Assembly (NCBI RefSeq): GCF_042453785.1
Contig: NC_091675.1
Location: forward strand, 20,818,501-20,882,500
DNA length: 64,000 nt
Direction of reading: 5' to 3'
DNA from: Malus domestica
Taxonomy: Eukaryota > Streptophyta > Magnoliopsida > Rosales > Rosaceae
In this document: positions 36,543 through 48,800 of the stretch, one piece after another
Position numbering within the stretch: position 1 is the first letter of the stretch
Layout: each line of letters opens with the position of its first letter
Position numbers and translations under genes: made by a program
Notes under the pieces: model-generated
Database searches by the model: none
What the model was told of the DNA's origin: nothing
What the model saw: only the letters and a program-made list of their open reading frames with translations

Positions 36543-37692
36543 ATGGCAGCTGCAATTGAGGTCCAGGTATCGCTGCTACCCGAAAACTGATGGCGGCGCC
36601 GATAGGGCTTGGAAACGGAGGAGAAAAAGGATGGTTATTTGTAGTTACACAAGAGCAAAGGGCAGCACCTTTTAACCAATCAACGGATTCTCGACAAAAT
36701 TGTTCAAAAATCCGCAATAAAACCCACCGACACCGTCCTCGAGATTGGACCCGGCACCGGAAATCTCACGCTCAATCTTGTAGAAGCCGCCCAGAGCGTC
36801 GTCGTCGTCGAACTCGATAAGCGGATGGTGGAGGTTCTCCAAAAACGTGTTGAGGAGAGTGGGGTTCAAGACCGTTTGACTGTAAGTTAAATGCCGCACA
36901 GGTGTTCGACGAAATGCCTGAATGAATATTTGAGCTTTTGGAATGAATGACATTGGTTAAGGCCTTTGATGATTGGTCTTTTTGTAGGTTATCAATAAAG
37001 ATGCATTGAAGGCGGAGTTTCCTCCGTTTGATCTTGTTGTGGCGAACATTCCATACGGCATATCTTCGCCTCTGGTAGCTAAATTGGTTTACGGGGCAAG
37101 GCTGTTTCGTAGCACCACACTGCTGCTGCAAAGGGAGTTTGCGAGGAGATTGTTGGCTAAGCCAGGCGACTCGGAGTTCAACCGCTTGGCTGTGAATGTG
37201 AACCTGGTGGCCGATGTCGAGTTTGTCATGGATGTGAGCAAGAAGGAGTTTGTCCCGTGCCCAGAAGTTGATTCGTCTGTTGTTATAATCCGCCCGAAAG
37301 CTGAAGTTCCGAATATTAATCTGGACGAGTGGTGGGCTTTCATAAAAGCTTGTTTCTGTAAAAAGAACAGAACGCTTGGGGCAACCTTCAAACAAAAGAA
37401 GAAGGTGATGGAGCTACTGGGGATGTTCAATTTGGCAGGCTTAAATGGTGAAGGCAAAGATTATATTAGTAGCAGCGACAACGATGACGATGAAGGAAAG
37501 AGTGATGAAGAGGAGTTTTCTCCGTCTTCTTGCTCGGAAATAGGGGCGAGTTCTTTCAAGGAGAAGTTAATTGGGGTTCTGAAATCAGGTAATTTTGAAG
37601 ACAAGCGGCCTTCAAAGCTGTCGAATGAGGAGTTATTGCATTTACTGGCAATGTTTAATCAAAAGGGAATTTACTTTCATGATCACTCTTAA
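36543..37692 (+). CDS. DIM1B: DIM1/KsgA-family rRNA N6,N6-dimethyladenosine transferase
   Basis: Three exons, 36543-36566, 36645-36881 and 36988-37692, give 321 aa. The SAM motif I reads LEIGPGTGNLT; motif IV, the catalytic NxPY type, reads VANIPYGISSP. The family region FARRLLAKPGDSEFNRLAVN and the C-terminal helical domain follow. The enzyme dimethylates two adjacent adenines near the 3' end of small-subunit rRNA. Sequence is closest in my memory to the mitochondrial DIM1B type, yet the protein starts MAAAIEVQ directly before LHKSKGQHLL, with no organelle presequence. An Asp/Glu-rich insert (SDNDDDEGKSDEEE) lies near residue 245. The first intron is only 78 bp and its 3' part holds an alternative ATG at 36590 in another frame. 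A retargeted or truncated copy is possible; so is an undetected upstream exon. Confidence 0.8.
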
Positions 37693-38330
37693 GAGTGGGA
37701 ATGCAGAGAATGAAACATTTACTGTTGCTTACACTTGATAGCTATTAGCTTAAACTATTTGGAGGGAAATTCAAACTTTGAGTGCAGAGAAAAGCACACA
37801 ATTCTAGTCAATTTGGCTACATCTAGACTTGCGATAGCTATTAACCTATTAGATACATGGTCTCACAATCTCACTCATTGGTTGGGATGTCACGTTTTGG
37901 GGATTCTTGAATCCAATCAGAGAGCACATCTCGCTATTAGTATCTGTCTCATAATGTGACGAGAGAGATGCCAATGGGGACATATCCCGATTACATGTTA
38001 GAATCTGTTGACATTTAGAGGCTCTCACACCGAATTATAGGAAAATTAACGTTAATATGACAATAATCTTATGACGCTTTCACAAATAATTGTTTATGGT
38101 TTTTGTTTTAGCTAAATTGGTTGAAATGATAATACCTAAATCTCAATGGATGAAGTAATGACTTTTTTATGTTTTGATTGATTTGTAGTCAGAAATTGAT
38201 TTTGACCGGTTTAGTGCAATTATAATTTGTAAAGTTGATGATTTCAGTCAAAGTTCCTTGCGTCTATTCCTTTTCATCATTTTCATCGTAGCTATACCAC
38301 AAGCCTTGGGAAAACAAATCAATTTATTAT
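37693..38330. other. 3' flank of the DIM1-type gene
   Basis: Presumed 3' UTR followed by AT-rich DNA; nothing further is recognised. Confidence 0.5.
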
Positions 38331-39336
38331 GGTATTTTAGCCAAAATGGTCCCTGAGATTTGCATAACACTTCACTTTAGTCCATGAGATTGAAAATCAA
38401 TAGAAATGGTCCCTACGATTGTCCACCATCCATTATTTTGGTTATTCCGTTAAAAACTCTATTAAGTGTCGTGGAGCTCTTGGTTGGAAGTTTGGGCAAT
38501 TTTCAAAGCTTCATAACTCAAGTTTTTTTTAACCAAATTCGACCCATAATATCTCAAAATGAAGATAGGAAAGTGTAGAGCAAGATTATACCTATTTGGA
38601 AGCCCAATGGTCGCTGGAGATAGCCGAAAAATAGCCTGAAAGGTGACTAGTCCGCGGGAAAACTGAAAACTCGCCGGAAACTAGGTAAACTTTCTAGAAA
38701 CTAGGTAAACTTTAAACGTTCATAACTTCTTCAATACTCAACGAAATCGAGTGAATCAAAAACAAAAATCATACTTCTCGATGAGAGGAAAAGAATGGTA
38801 CCTTTCTCGATGGCTAAATCGTCGTGGTTTGGCCAAAAAAGGGCTTGAAAGTGGCTATCTTGGTCTCAAGTTAGCCACTTTTGAGCCATTTTCCGGCCAA
38901 ACCACGGTGAATTAGCGATCAAGAAAGGTACCATTCTCTTCATCTCGTCGAGAAATATGATTTTTGTTTTTGAATCACTTGATTTTGTTGACTATTGAAG
39001 AAGTTATGAACGATTAAAATTTACCCTGTTTCTGGTGAGTTTTTATTTTCCCGCGAACCAGTCACCTTTCAAGCTATTTTCTGGCCATCTCCGGCAATCC
39101 AAATAGGTATAATCTTGTTCTACACTTTCCTATCTTCATTTTGATATTATGGATTGAATTTGGTTAAGAAACGATTGAGTTACGAAGCTTTGAAAATTGC
39201 CCAAACTTCCTGCCAAGAGCTCTGGGACATTTAACAGAATTTTTAACGGAATGACCAAAATAATGGATGATGGACAATCTTAGGGATCAAAGTGATGTAT
39301 TATGCAAATCTCAGAGACAATTTTAGCTAAAAAGTC
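38331..39336. mobile_element. 1-kb foldback MULE-like element (TIR-MULE)
   Basis: Two arms of roughly 480 bp are near inverse copies across the whole element (left GGTATTTTAGCCAAAATGG, right inverted GACTTTTTAGCTAAAATTG). Flanks are ATTTATTAT / ATTTATTAA (38322-38330 and 39337-39345; 8 of 9), the Mutator TSD length. The left arm also has a 20-bp tandem duplication (GAAACTAGGTAAACTTTCTA). There is no coding sequence; transcripts would fold into a long hairpin. Confidence 0.85.
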
Positions 39337-40641
39337 ATTTATTAATTCCCAAGACACTTGAGTGTTCCTCAAATTGAATGCAAATTTAATCTCATTTAGG
39401 GGTGGGTTGGAAAAACCGAAAACCAAAAAAACCAGACCGAAAACCGAACCGAGGCCGAAAAAACCGAACCGAATCTGTTGAACCGAATCGAACCGAATCT
39501 GGTTGGTTCGGTTTCAATTTCTGGGGTTTGGAAACCGAACTGAACCGAACCGAACCGAACATCTTCACAACGACGTCGTTTTATAATATTTTATTAATTA
39601 ATATCCTAATTCTAAAACGACACCGTTTTATTCCTAAACTAAAACTGCAACCCGAAAGTAAACCAACCCTAGCCCTCCTCCTCTCTCGGTCTCTCTCTTG
39701 TTTTTCCCAATCCCCTGCCCTCCCCAGATCGCAGTCGCACTTCGCATTTCGCACGCAGCCTCGCAGCAGCCTCATTCATCTGTCTCTTTCTCTCACAGCA
39801 GCAGCCTCTCTTTGTCTCTCTCATTCCCCCTTGCAGCAGCCTCACCTCATATGTCTCTCTCGCATCAGCATCCTCTCTGTCTGTCTTAGAGATTCGCAGC
39901 AGCATCCTCTCAATCACAGCAAAAGGTTAGTTTCACGTTTAATTTTCAGTTCTACTTATACAGTTTTAGAGATTTGATTTGTATTTTAGTGAATATATTG
40001 ATTGAGTTGTAATAACATATTGGGTATTTTTATGCTTCATAAAGTAATTGAATTGAGTTCCCACAATTGATTGTGCTTCAGATTGGGTATTTTTATGCTT
40101 CAAAATGTCACTGGGGCACATAGGTCAGAAATTAAGTGAGCAAACTGTACCGTGTAGGCTTTATGGTTTTTTTTAACTCATAAAGTTGCAACTGTTGCGG
40201 TATCAATTGAGTTCTAAAGTGAGGTAAATGTGAATTAATCCAAGGATTTGAAGGCAACCTATGAACCCAAGAAATTAATTATTAATTACTCACAAGAAAA
40301 ATAATAAAGAAATTAAGAGAAAAGAAGAACATATTTGTATTGATGAAAATTTGTATTTTTTTTTGGAGGTGAATTAATTTGATCTAAGACATGTTAACAT
40401 GCACACTAGCGTTCTTGCTTCTTGGAACCCCTGTAGGCTTTAGCTAAAGCTATAGATATATAACAGACATAGGTCAGATTAATTAGTTAGGAAGGATAGA
40501 TTATCCGTGTGTTTGCACACGAGTTTAATTTATCTCGCACAAAACGTTGTTTAATGAGAATTATATTGTAAAATATGTTAGACTTCTTGAGAAATATCAT
40601 TAAACTCTAACACTCAAATGTTATATTTTAGCTAAAGCTAA

Positions 40642-40682
<41 letters not shown>

Positions 40683-40946
40683 GGCTGCAGGTTGTGTATA
40701 TATAATGGCTGCAAGTTGTGTATGTGTGTGTTTGAAACAATATCCCTAATGAAGGGAGTTTGGCTGCAGGTTATATATATATATATATATATATAATGGT
40801 TGCAGGTTGTGTATGTGTGATTCAGTTTTTATTATATATATATATATATATATATAATGGTTGCAGGTTGTGTATATATAATGGCTGCAAGTTGTGTATG
40901 TGTGTGTTTGAAACAATATCCCTAATGAAGGGAGTTTGGCTGCAGG

Positions 40947-40993
<47 letters not shown>

Positions 40994-41050
40994 GGTTGCA
41001 GGTTGTGTATGTGTGATTCAGTTTTTATTATATATATATATATATTGTGA
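40642..41050. repeat. compound TA/minisatellite array in the hAT leader intron
   Basis: Runs of (TA)n alternate with GGCTGCAGGTTGTGTATA and a unit containing GAAACAATATCCCTAATGAA. The composite unit of about 180 bp occurs twice (about 40680-40860 and 40861-41050). It makes short open frames of Ile-Tyr that are not genes. Confidence 0.85.
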
Positions 41051-41183
41051 AGGGAGTTTGATTCTTGCCCTCCATATTTTATCGTGATTTTGTATCATTG
41101 GCCTTTCATATTTTAATTAACATTTACTTTTGTATAAGTTTGTAGTACTAACTACTATCCTCTTATTATTTTGTTTGAATTAG

Positions 41184-43608
41184 ATGAATTCAAAGGTGTC
41201 AAAGGTCTCAAGGGCCTCAAGCTCAAGTTCAAACTCAATGAGATCAAAATCAACTAGCCCTCATGATCAAACAAACTCATCTTCAAGTATACCATCGGAA
41301 GTAAGTACTAAGTAGTCATATCTTTCTATTACCTTAGCCTTTATGTTTAATAATTAATTCATTAATTGTAATGATAAGAGTGAGTAACCAACCATAGCAA
41401 AAACCTACCATACCCATCTTATTTGAATAATTAATTGTATGATTCTCTTATTTTAGATGGACATTGTTGGTGAATCAACTCCGCCTCAAAACGCCGTGGT
41501 GGCACCTCGACAAACCCCTACTTCTCTTGGTGGATCCGGAAATCCCTCCGATGCAACTCCAAAAGAAGGTGACAAGTGACCAAGTAAGTAAAGAAGAAGC
41601 TCTTTTGGAATCATTAAAAAGTTATGAAAGGTCTTCAGTTTGGGAGCACTTTGATAGAAAAATTGAGGGTGGTAGAGTTAAGGGGTTGTGCAAGTATTGT
41701 GCACAATCATATATGGCCGATCCGGATAAAAATGGTACAACTAATTTAAGAAACCATTTAGCAAGATGTAGAAGCTACGGTCCTAATAAGGAAATATTTG
41801 CCGCAAATAGGCAAAAGATCTTAACCTTTGCCGGCACGAAAGATAAGTTGGAAACTATAGGTTTTTCTCAAGAGGAAGTAACTAAGGCTTGTGTTGAGAT
41901 GATAATTATAGATGAGTTGCCTTTTACTTTTGTTGAGGGAGAAGGTTTTCGGCGTTTTTGCATACAAGCATGTCCTATGTGGAGAGTGCCTAGTCGTAAG
42001 ACAATTGCTAAGGATGTACTTAGCTTGTTTTATTCCGAAAGGGATAAATTGAAGAGTCAATTGAAGACAATTAGGGTGTGTCTAACAACGGATACATGGA
42101 CTTCTATTCAACAAACCAATTACATGGTTCTCACCGCCCATTTTATTGATGATGATTGGATATTACATAAAAAGATTTCGAACTTTTGTGTCATTCCAAA
42201 TCATAAAGGACAGTCCATTGCTCAACTTTTGGAGGAATGTTTAGTGGAGTGGGGTATAGAAAAGGTGTTAACTATTACAGTTGACAATGCTTCCACAAAT
42301 GATTCCGATTTAAGGGACTTGGTGCACCGAATAAGGGGGTGAGGGATTCCTAATGCACTCTTGCATGATGGAAAATATTTGCATATGAGGTGTGTTGCTC
42401 ATATCCTCAATTTGGTTGTGAATGATGACATAAAATTGTTGAATACAGCTATACAAAGCATTCGTAATGCGGTTAGGTATGTAAGATCTTCCCATCAAAG
42501 GTTGGAAAGCTTTAAAAGGTGTATTGAGAAAGTGAGAATAGATAGCAAAAGGCTTGTAATTTTGGATGTCCCTACTAGATGGAATTCCACATTTTTAATG
42601 TTGGAATCGGCTTTAAAGTTCAAGATGACTTTTGATAGATTAAAAGTAGATGATGGTCATTACCTTCCATACTTTGTTAAAGACAATCATGATAGTACGA
42701 GGGAGGGGCCACCTTCGATGGATGATTGGAGTGAGGCGGGGATATTTGCAATTTTTTTTAGACCTTTTTATGAAGTCACTTTAAAAGTATGTTGTTCTAA
42801 TACTCCAACCATTCATACTACTTTTGGTGATTTGTTTAAGATCAAAAGTCTCTTGCATGAGAGGAAAAATGATGAACTTTTATCTATGATCTCCATGTTG
42901 ATGCAAGAAAAATATGACAAGTATTGGGGTTCAATTGAGGACATGAATCAATATCTTTTTATTGCACTTGTGCTTGATCCTCGCCACAAATTAGAGAAAG
43001 TTGTTGATTATTTTGAGATACAATTTGGTGAGGATGAAGAAAAAGTTGAATGTGCCACAAATGCGGTGAAGGACTTATTGATTGATCTTTACAAGATTCA
43101 TGAAGATATGTCTTTTAGTACACAACAAAATATAAGTAGTAGTGCTAGTTCTCAAACAACAAGTGGAGACTCTTCATCAAGCATGACCGAAATAGAAAGA
43201 AAGTTGAAAGAAAAAGGTGAAATGAGAAAAGCAAAGAGAGCTTGGGTTGTGCATAATGATGTCGACAAGTATCTTTCCGATCCTAATGAAGGAGAAGAAG
43301 AGGAGAACTTTGATATATTGAATTGGTGGAGGGTGAATGGGGTTTCTAAGTACCCTATTTTGGCACGTGTTGCAAGAGATATCTTAGATATTTCCGTATC
43401 AACCATTGCTTCGGAATCTTCCTTTAGCACAAGTGGACGGATAATTGATCCATATCGTAGTTCTTTAAGTCCAAAAATGGTAGAGGCTTTGATATGTACT
43501 CAAAATTGGCTTAGGTCTATTCATGTTGCATTACATCATGAGTCAACCATTGAGGAGATGGAGTTTTGTGAAGAAGTTGAGAAATGTAATTTTATTTATT
43601 GCATTTGA
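41184..43608 (+). pseudogene. hAT transposase with zinc-finger BED domain (one frameshift, one stop)
   Basis: Exon 1 (41184-41300, MNSKVSKVSRASSSSS...) ends at GTAAGT. Exon 2 begins ATGGACATTG at 41457. The frame from that ATG ends at TGA in the 41570s, while the long frame starting nearby continues the protein, so a frameshift lies between about 41560 and 41585. The BED finger covers SSVWEHF...CKYC...LRNHLARC. TTDTWTS and TVDNASTND hold the first two acidic residues of the RNase H-like core. The C-terminal dimerisation domain is WWRVNGVSKYPILARVARDI...SESSFSTSGR. An in-frame TGA at 42340-42342, probably from a Trp codon, splits the core. Plants call this group RICESLEEPER/Ac-like. As read, the protein cannot be made intact. 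Confidence 0.9.
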
Positions 43609-44334
43609 TTTTGTTAGATTATTTTAAATAACATTTTAATTAGTATCATTTGTTTTATTATTTGTATGTAGAAATGACAAGTGGAAGTTCAAAAAAAGGT
43701 GATATGTTGCCCCCTAGGCCGCCCAACCGTTAGTAAGCAATTTGTCATTCAAACTCGAAATGGTTGAGCGTTGATCTTGAGAACTTGAAGAAGTATGTGC
43801 AAGGATGGAACTTTAGATGTTTATTGAATTTATAATCTTAGTTGTAATGTTTATTTAGGTGTGGAAGACTTCTTGAACTTTGAAATGTTTATTTTAGGTG
43901 TGGAAAACTTGAACTTTGATGTGTATTTTAAGTTTGGACTTTGATTTGAACTTTGATGTTTATTTAACTTGGACTTTGGAAGGCTTGATTATAATTGAAC
44001 TTTGAATGGAATGTTTATTTTCATTATCTTTGTTAGTTTGTTTGATGATTCTATTAGAAATTTGGAATGCTTATGTTGAAATGAGACTTTGATTTTATTT
44101 ATACTCCTTTGAAAGATGTATTACAAAATGGCTGCAAGTTGTTTTCTTAGAAACTTTTTTTTTTTTGCTGCTAAAAAAAAAAAAAAAAAAAAAAAACCGA
44201 ACCGGGCCGAAACCGAACCAAACACAAACCGACAGAAAATCGAACCGAACCGAACTGAATAGTAATTTCGGTTTGGTTTCCGATTTTGACAAAAAACCGA
44301 ACCGAACCGAACCGAAACCACCCCTAATCTCATT

Positions 44335-44877
44335 AACTAAAATGATCAAAGATCCATTTTCCATCATTTGAATGCTTGATATGGAACATTATTATCTTTG
44401 ATGAAACTGAAGCTAAATTCATTCCATCAAATTAGCAATTGGAGTAGTTACTCGTTTGATTTTACAATCATATACCTATATTTCTTTGTCACGTGATTGC
44501 AGAAAAGTTTTTGTTCTGATCTATGTGGATGCAAATTTCTTCCTCCTTATTCTTAGACAAAATTGCACCTACAAAACAAATAACACCTTAGGTCAAAACC
44601 AAGAGCCTCAAGCACCCCCACAATGAATTGGGTTGGGAGAGCTTTGGCTGAAGAACCTCTGATGTCAAAGTTACAATTTTGAGGGAAAAGTGTTTGGAGA
44701 ATTTAGAGAATTTAGCAAGAGAATTGGAATTGAGTTTTGGAGAAAATGAGAGGGTTTATATAGAGGTGTGGCTAGCCCCCTTGGGAGACGAAGGACCGGC
44801 CACTTGGATGATTTTGTGGGTTAGGTTCTTGATTTGTGATTAATTAGCTAATTAATTAATTAGTTAATTAATATAAT
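44335..44877. other. older LTR-like or intergenic DNA split by the gypsy insertion
   Basis: The stretch 44580-44877 has a TATA-like GTTTATATAGAGG and LTR-like composition, and it continues across the insertion at 58386. No ends were fixed, so the older element is only suspected. Confidence 0.35.
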
Positions 44878-45813
44878 TGTTTGGGCCCAAAATAATAGTT
44901 TGGGCCGAGGGTAGGATCATTCTCGGCCCGGGAGGCCGTGCGGCGAAAGAGCCATGGATCGTTCAGCTCATGGGCTTCCAAGCCTAGGTCGGTTAAATCA
45001 GAACGCAAGTCGAGTCCTAGTACAACAGGGAGTCTCGACGGGATCAGTAATCCAAAAAGCGAATCCAGCTCAGTTAAAGACTAGATTCGTAGTTCTAGTG
45101 AAGACAGGACTGGTCGAGGTGATGTTGATCCGGAGAGGGAAACCTAGTCCGAGTAGGATTTTAACTCGGACTCAAGGTCCAGTGCTATAAATAGGGGAAG
45201 CTGTGCATCAAGGAAAGCCCCCTGCAAATCAATACAAAATTGCCCCGCGCAAATTCTCACAACTTGTGATTTTTCTTTTTCCTTTTTCGCTGACACATCT
45301 TCCGTTGGCATCAACAGCACTGTGGAAGCAACCGGTGATATCTTAAGTCGGCATAGATAGCTCTGTCACCGTAGAATCAATCGGTCTCGCAGTATCTTCC
45401 ATTGGCATCAACAGCACTGCGGCGAGAACGGTTGATTACCTATCCAAGTCTCGGTCGAGAAGGGTTTCTGAACCCTTATTGGTCGAGGTCATCTCATCAG
45501 CCTTCTCGGCGAAGTGAGGTGTTACACGTTATTACGTTCGGCACATTGAAAGCCGAATTTGATATTGAACTTTGTAAGAATAGTAACCTTGTCTTCAGGT
45601 TCAAGAACCCAAGAGGCCGAGATGTGTTCCTTTCTCGGCCGCAATCGCAAGACGCAGAAGTCAGCCGCGCACCCAAAGCAACATCAACAAATTTACTCCT
45701 CGGCCGAGCTCGGCCGACGAGTTGGCACGCCCCGCAATCACCGAAGGACGTAGTTAGCTTATAGATTACTTGGCCTGCGCGCCACGTAGGCTTTGTAGTT
45801 TCTAGGGTCAACA
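44878..45813 (+). repeat. 5' LTR, 936 bp
   Basis: Begins TGTTTGGGCCCAAAATAATA and ends GGGTCAACA. It contains a TATA box (CTATAAATAG at 45185-45194) as RNA polymerase II promoter. The downstream part repeats TTCC[GA]TTGGCATCAACAGCACT twice, about 100 bp apart. Confidence 0.97.
45186..45194 (+). promoter_or_regulatory. LTR TATA box
   Basis: TATAAATAG about 310 bp into the LTR, and the same at 57758 in the 3' LTR. Expected to start genomic RNA roughly 30 bp downstream, which fits an R region beginning near AAGCTGTGCATC. Confidence 0.75.
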
Positions 45814-45836
45814 TTTTGGCACGCCCGGTGGGATCC
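45814..45836 (+). other. primer-binding site
   Basis: Directly after the LTR comes TTTTGGCACGCCCGGTGGG, the position and style of a tRNA primer site. The tRNA was not identified with certainty. Confidence 0.7.
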
Positions 45837-45856
45837 AGTGCTAAACTACGAAGTTC

Positions 45857-48800
45857 ATGCCAATTGAAACACGATCGGTAAAAAAGAAAACAGCTATGGG
45901 AAAGTCGACAGCCGATTTGCCGAATCAAAGCATGGGACAAAGTGTGCCACAGGCGCAGAATCCCCTTAGCGCTGTGACACCTGAGTCCACAAGCGCGACC
46001 CACCGAGAGAGAGAAGTTAATCTCGGCGGTCAGCTCCGCGGTCTAGAAATCCCTAACAGAAACACCTGCGTTCTCACTGAAGGGATAATAGAGGAGTGCG
46101 ACGAGGATGGTGGTGAAGGATCTGATCCACCGACAAGGTCGTTTCTTCGAAAGCGACTAGACGAGCAGTCTCGGTCAGTCGAGCAGACGTTTAGTCGAGG
46201 CATTGACAAGCTGCATGACGTGATACTCAGTTCCAATGAGCGACAAACCAGATTGCTCGAAATGCTGGTTAGTAAAGTCAGTGACAGCAGGCCTTTCAAT
46301 CTTCTACAGCACTTACCACCAGGAAACAATCCGTTACCAATTGTACCGGCCGAGCCTATTCCTGCTCGGCTCAAACAAATTGACTTGGAAAAATGAGGAG
46401 GGTCGAATAGTAGGTCAGACGGAACCGACCAGAGGGTCGAAGCAACACCTGTTGACATGACTGAAGTTCAGCGGATGATCGACTCGGCCATGAAGAAAGG
46501 GTCGAAGTTTCCTAAGTTTATCCATCCGTACCCGGCCTACGTGGAAACGTTCGGATACCCGAAGGGTTTCAAGATCCCAGATTTTAGCCTTTTTACCGGT
46601 GAATCGTCTCTGTCTTCGTTGGAGCACGTGGCTCGTTTCACCGCGCAATGCGGGGATGTTAATAGTGATTTCCATAAGTTACGGTTGTTCAACTTCTCAT
46701 TGACCGGTTCAGCATTCGCCTGGTATATCAATCTCCTTCCTAATTCCGTCCAAAACTGGGAGGGGTTGGTCGAGAAATTCCACGAGCAGTTTTATCGGCC
46801 AGGGATGGAGATGTCAGTTTCCTCATTAGCAAGGATGGCTCAAGCATCTGATGAGTCACCAATGGATTATCTTACCAGGTTCAAATCAGCTAGGAATTGG
46901 TGCCGAGTGCCTTTACCCGAAGTCGAATTTGTCAGGCTTGCTTTGAACGGCCTCGACGTCGAATACAAAAAGAAATTCTTGGGGGCAAACTTTCGGGATA
47001 TGTACGAATTAGCCCACCATGTCGAGCAATATGATTACTTGCTCCGCGAGGAAAAGATTTCGAAGGTTCCAACTCGGGGGACGATTTACAAGAATCCTAC
47101 TGTCAATTATGCATCAACCGAGGATGAATGCGTTAGTGTGGATGCAGCTGAGATAGTGATAGATAAGCCATACGTCTGCAAGGCATTGACTCAAGTTGAC
47201 TCTAGGGAAGTCAAAAGCCGTTCGGCCACTGAGGGAACGTTGAAACCGTCAAAAGTTTATACTTTTGATATTACAAAGGCTGACGCAATTTTTGACCAAC
47301 TGTTATCAGCAAGAATCATCAAGCTTCGGCCTGGTCACAACATTCCCAAGGCCGAAGAGCTTAAAGGAAAGGTATATTGTAAATACCACAATTCAAGCAA
47401 ACATACGACAAACAATTGTGTCGTGTTTCGAGACAACGTCCAAAGCTGGATTGATAATGGCAAACTAAAATTTCCAGAGAAGAAGATGAGTGTTGATACT
47501 GACCCGTTCCCCACGGCAACGGTAAATATGGTTGATGCATGCCTACCTAAAGACAAAGGGAAAGGGAAGGCCGAAGATGTTGCGACGCAACGCTTTCGGA
47601 ATCAGAATTCTCGGCCACGTTTCATGGCCGATTTTCGTTCAAACAAACCACCTACAGCTTTAACGGGACCCGCTATTGTCAAACCTATGGTAGATTATAC
47701 CACCGATGAAGACAGTGGGACAGCGGTTTTGTGCAGCAAATGCAGAGCCAAGGTCGGTAGTGAGCCAGAGGAGAAGCCATCTTCGCTTATAACGGAACGA
47801 CCTACGGCCGCAACCCAGCAGAAGGTTGCCGAAGTAGGCCAACATCAAGGGGTTTTTGATAGGCTCGGTCCTAAAGTACGAATGGAAGAGACACCCCCGG
47901 TCAGGCGGCGCTTCGATTTTGATGCTTCATTCTATGACGATGATTACTATAAACGTAATTCTAGTAGTTCAGAATCATCGCGGAGCCAAAAAACCTTCAA
48001 ACCTCCCGAGCCTAGAGATCAACGTTGGTATACATATCATTCTTCGAAAGGCGTCTACACCGCGTTGTCCAAATCTCAGAAACGCCGGCATCAAAGGATA
48101 GATTGCATGGCCCACCGACGGGCAGCCCAAGAAACTTCGGTCCCTAAATGGCGGCCGAATGACACAATGGCTACTGATGATGAACGACCACCTCCAGCCA
48201 TTATGACAGAGTTGGCTCAAGGGAGACGGCTGGTCGACCAAGATGTCGAAACCACGTTTGAAGAGGCCGATAAACGGATCAAACTTCTTCTTCGACCAGG
48301 GGAGATGAAGGCGCGCCTTGAACATTTCAGGCAAGAGGTCGAAAGCAAATTAGCCCCGCCTGCTATACAAGGACCTTTGATCAAGATCCGATGGAATTTG
48401 CACCCCCCGTTCCTTGGGGAGGCTTTGGAGTACATGCGAGAATTCCATAAGAAACATTCGGCCAATGATCTGTATGGCTTGCCAAAGGCATGCCAGGACA
48501 CCATTGATTTAGTCCTGACTTGTCCTGATGTCGAGCGAATCATCCAGAAAACCTCAGACCCAGGGCTGAAAGCAAGGTTCCAGCACATACGAGAAGCTCG
48601 TGTCCTTGGATTTGAAGTCGACCCATACACTGATATTGATGCAGCCGACCTTCCTTTCTCAATGGAGGACCTTCAGTATTTACGATATCACTTCGAGGTA
48701 TTCTCGGCTGTTTCGCTCTTCGGCCTTACGACCGATGAAATAGCACGTGTTGCACGTTTGGATGCTTATCTCGACACTAGGGATGCCCGGCTACACTACC

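Larger units (their letters stand above)
39397..44326 (+). mobile_element. full-length hAT transposon, 4.93 kb
   Basis: A perfect 8-bp TSD ATCTCATT lies at 39389-39396 and 44327-44334. Ends are TAGGGGTGGGTTGG and, inverted, TAGGGGTGGTTTCGG. Both subterminal zones (39410-39560; 44197-44317) are arrays of ACCGAA/CCGAAC or TTCGGTT, typical clustered transposase-binding sites. The body contains a CT-rich leader (39670-39920), a TA minisatellite (40642-41050) and a damaged transposase gene. Intact termini and TSD argue for a fairly young insertion. Confidence 0.95.

Noticed and set aside
39402-39977. A 191-codon open frame rich in PNRTE
   Set aside because: It is the ACCGAA subterminal array and CT-rich leader of the hAT element read as protein.
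40760-41050. An Ile-Tyr repeat protein
   Set aside because: It is a translation of TA microsatellite DNA.
41464-43608. Two separate transposase genes
   Set aside because: Both frames are the same phase and are split only by the TGA at 42340; together they form one hAT transposase.
45402-45764. 120-codon open frame in the 5' LTR, also in the 3' LTR
   Set aside because: It has no domain similarity that I recognise and overlaps the LTR transcript leader; duplication alone explains its presence twice.
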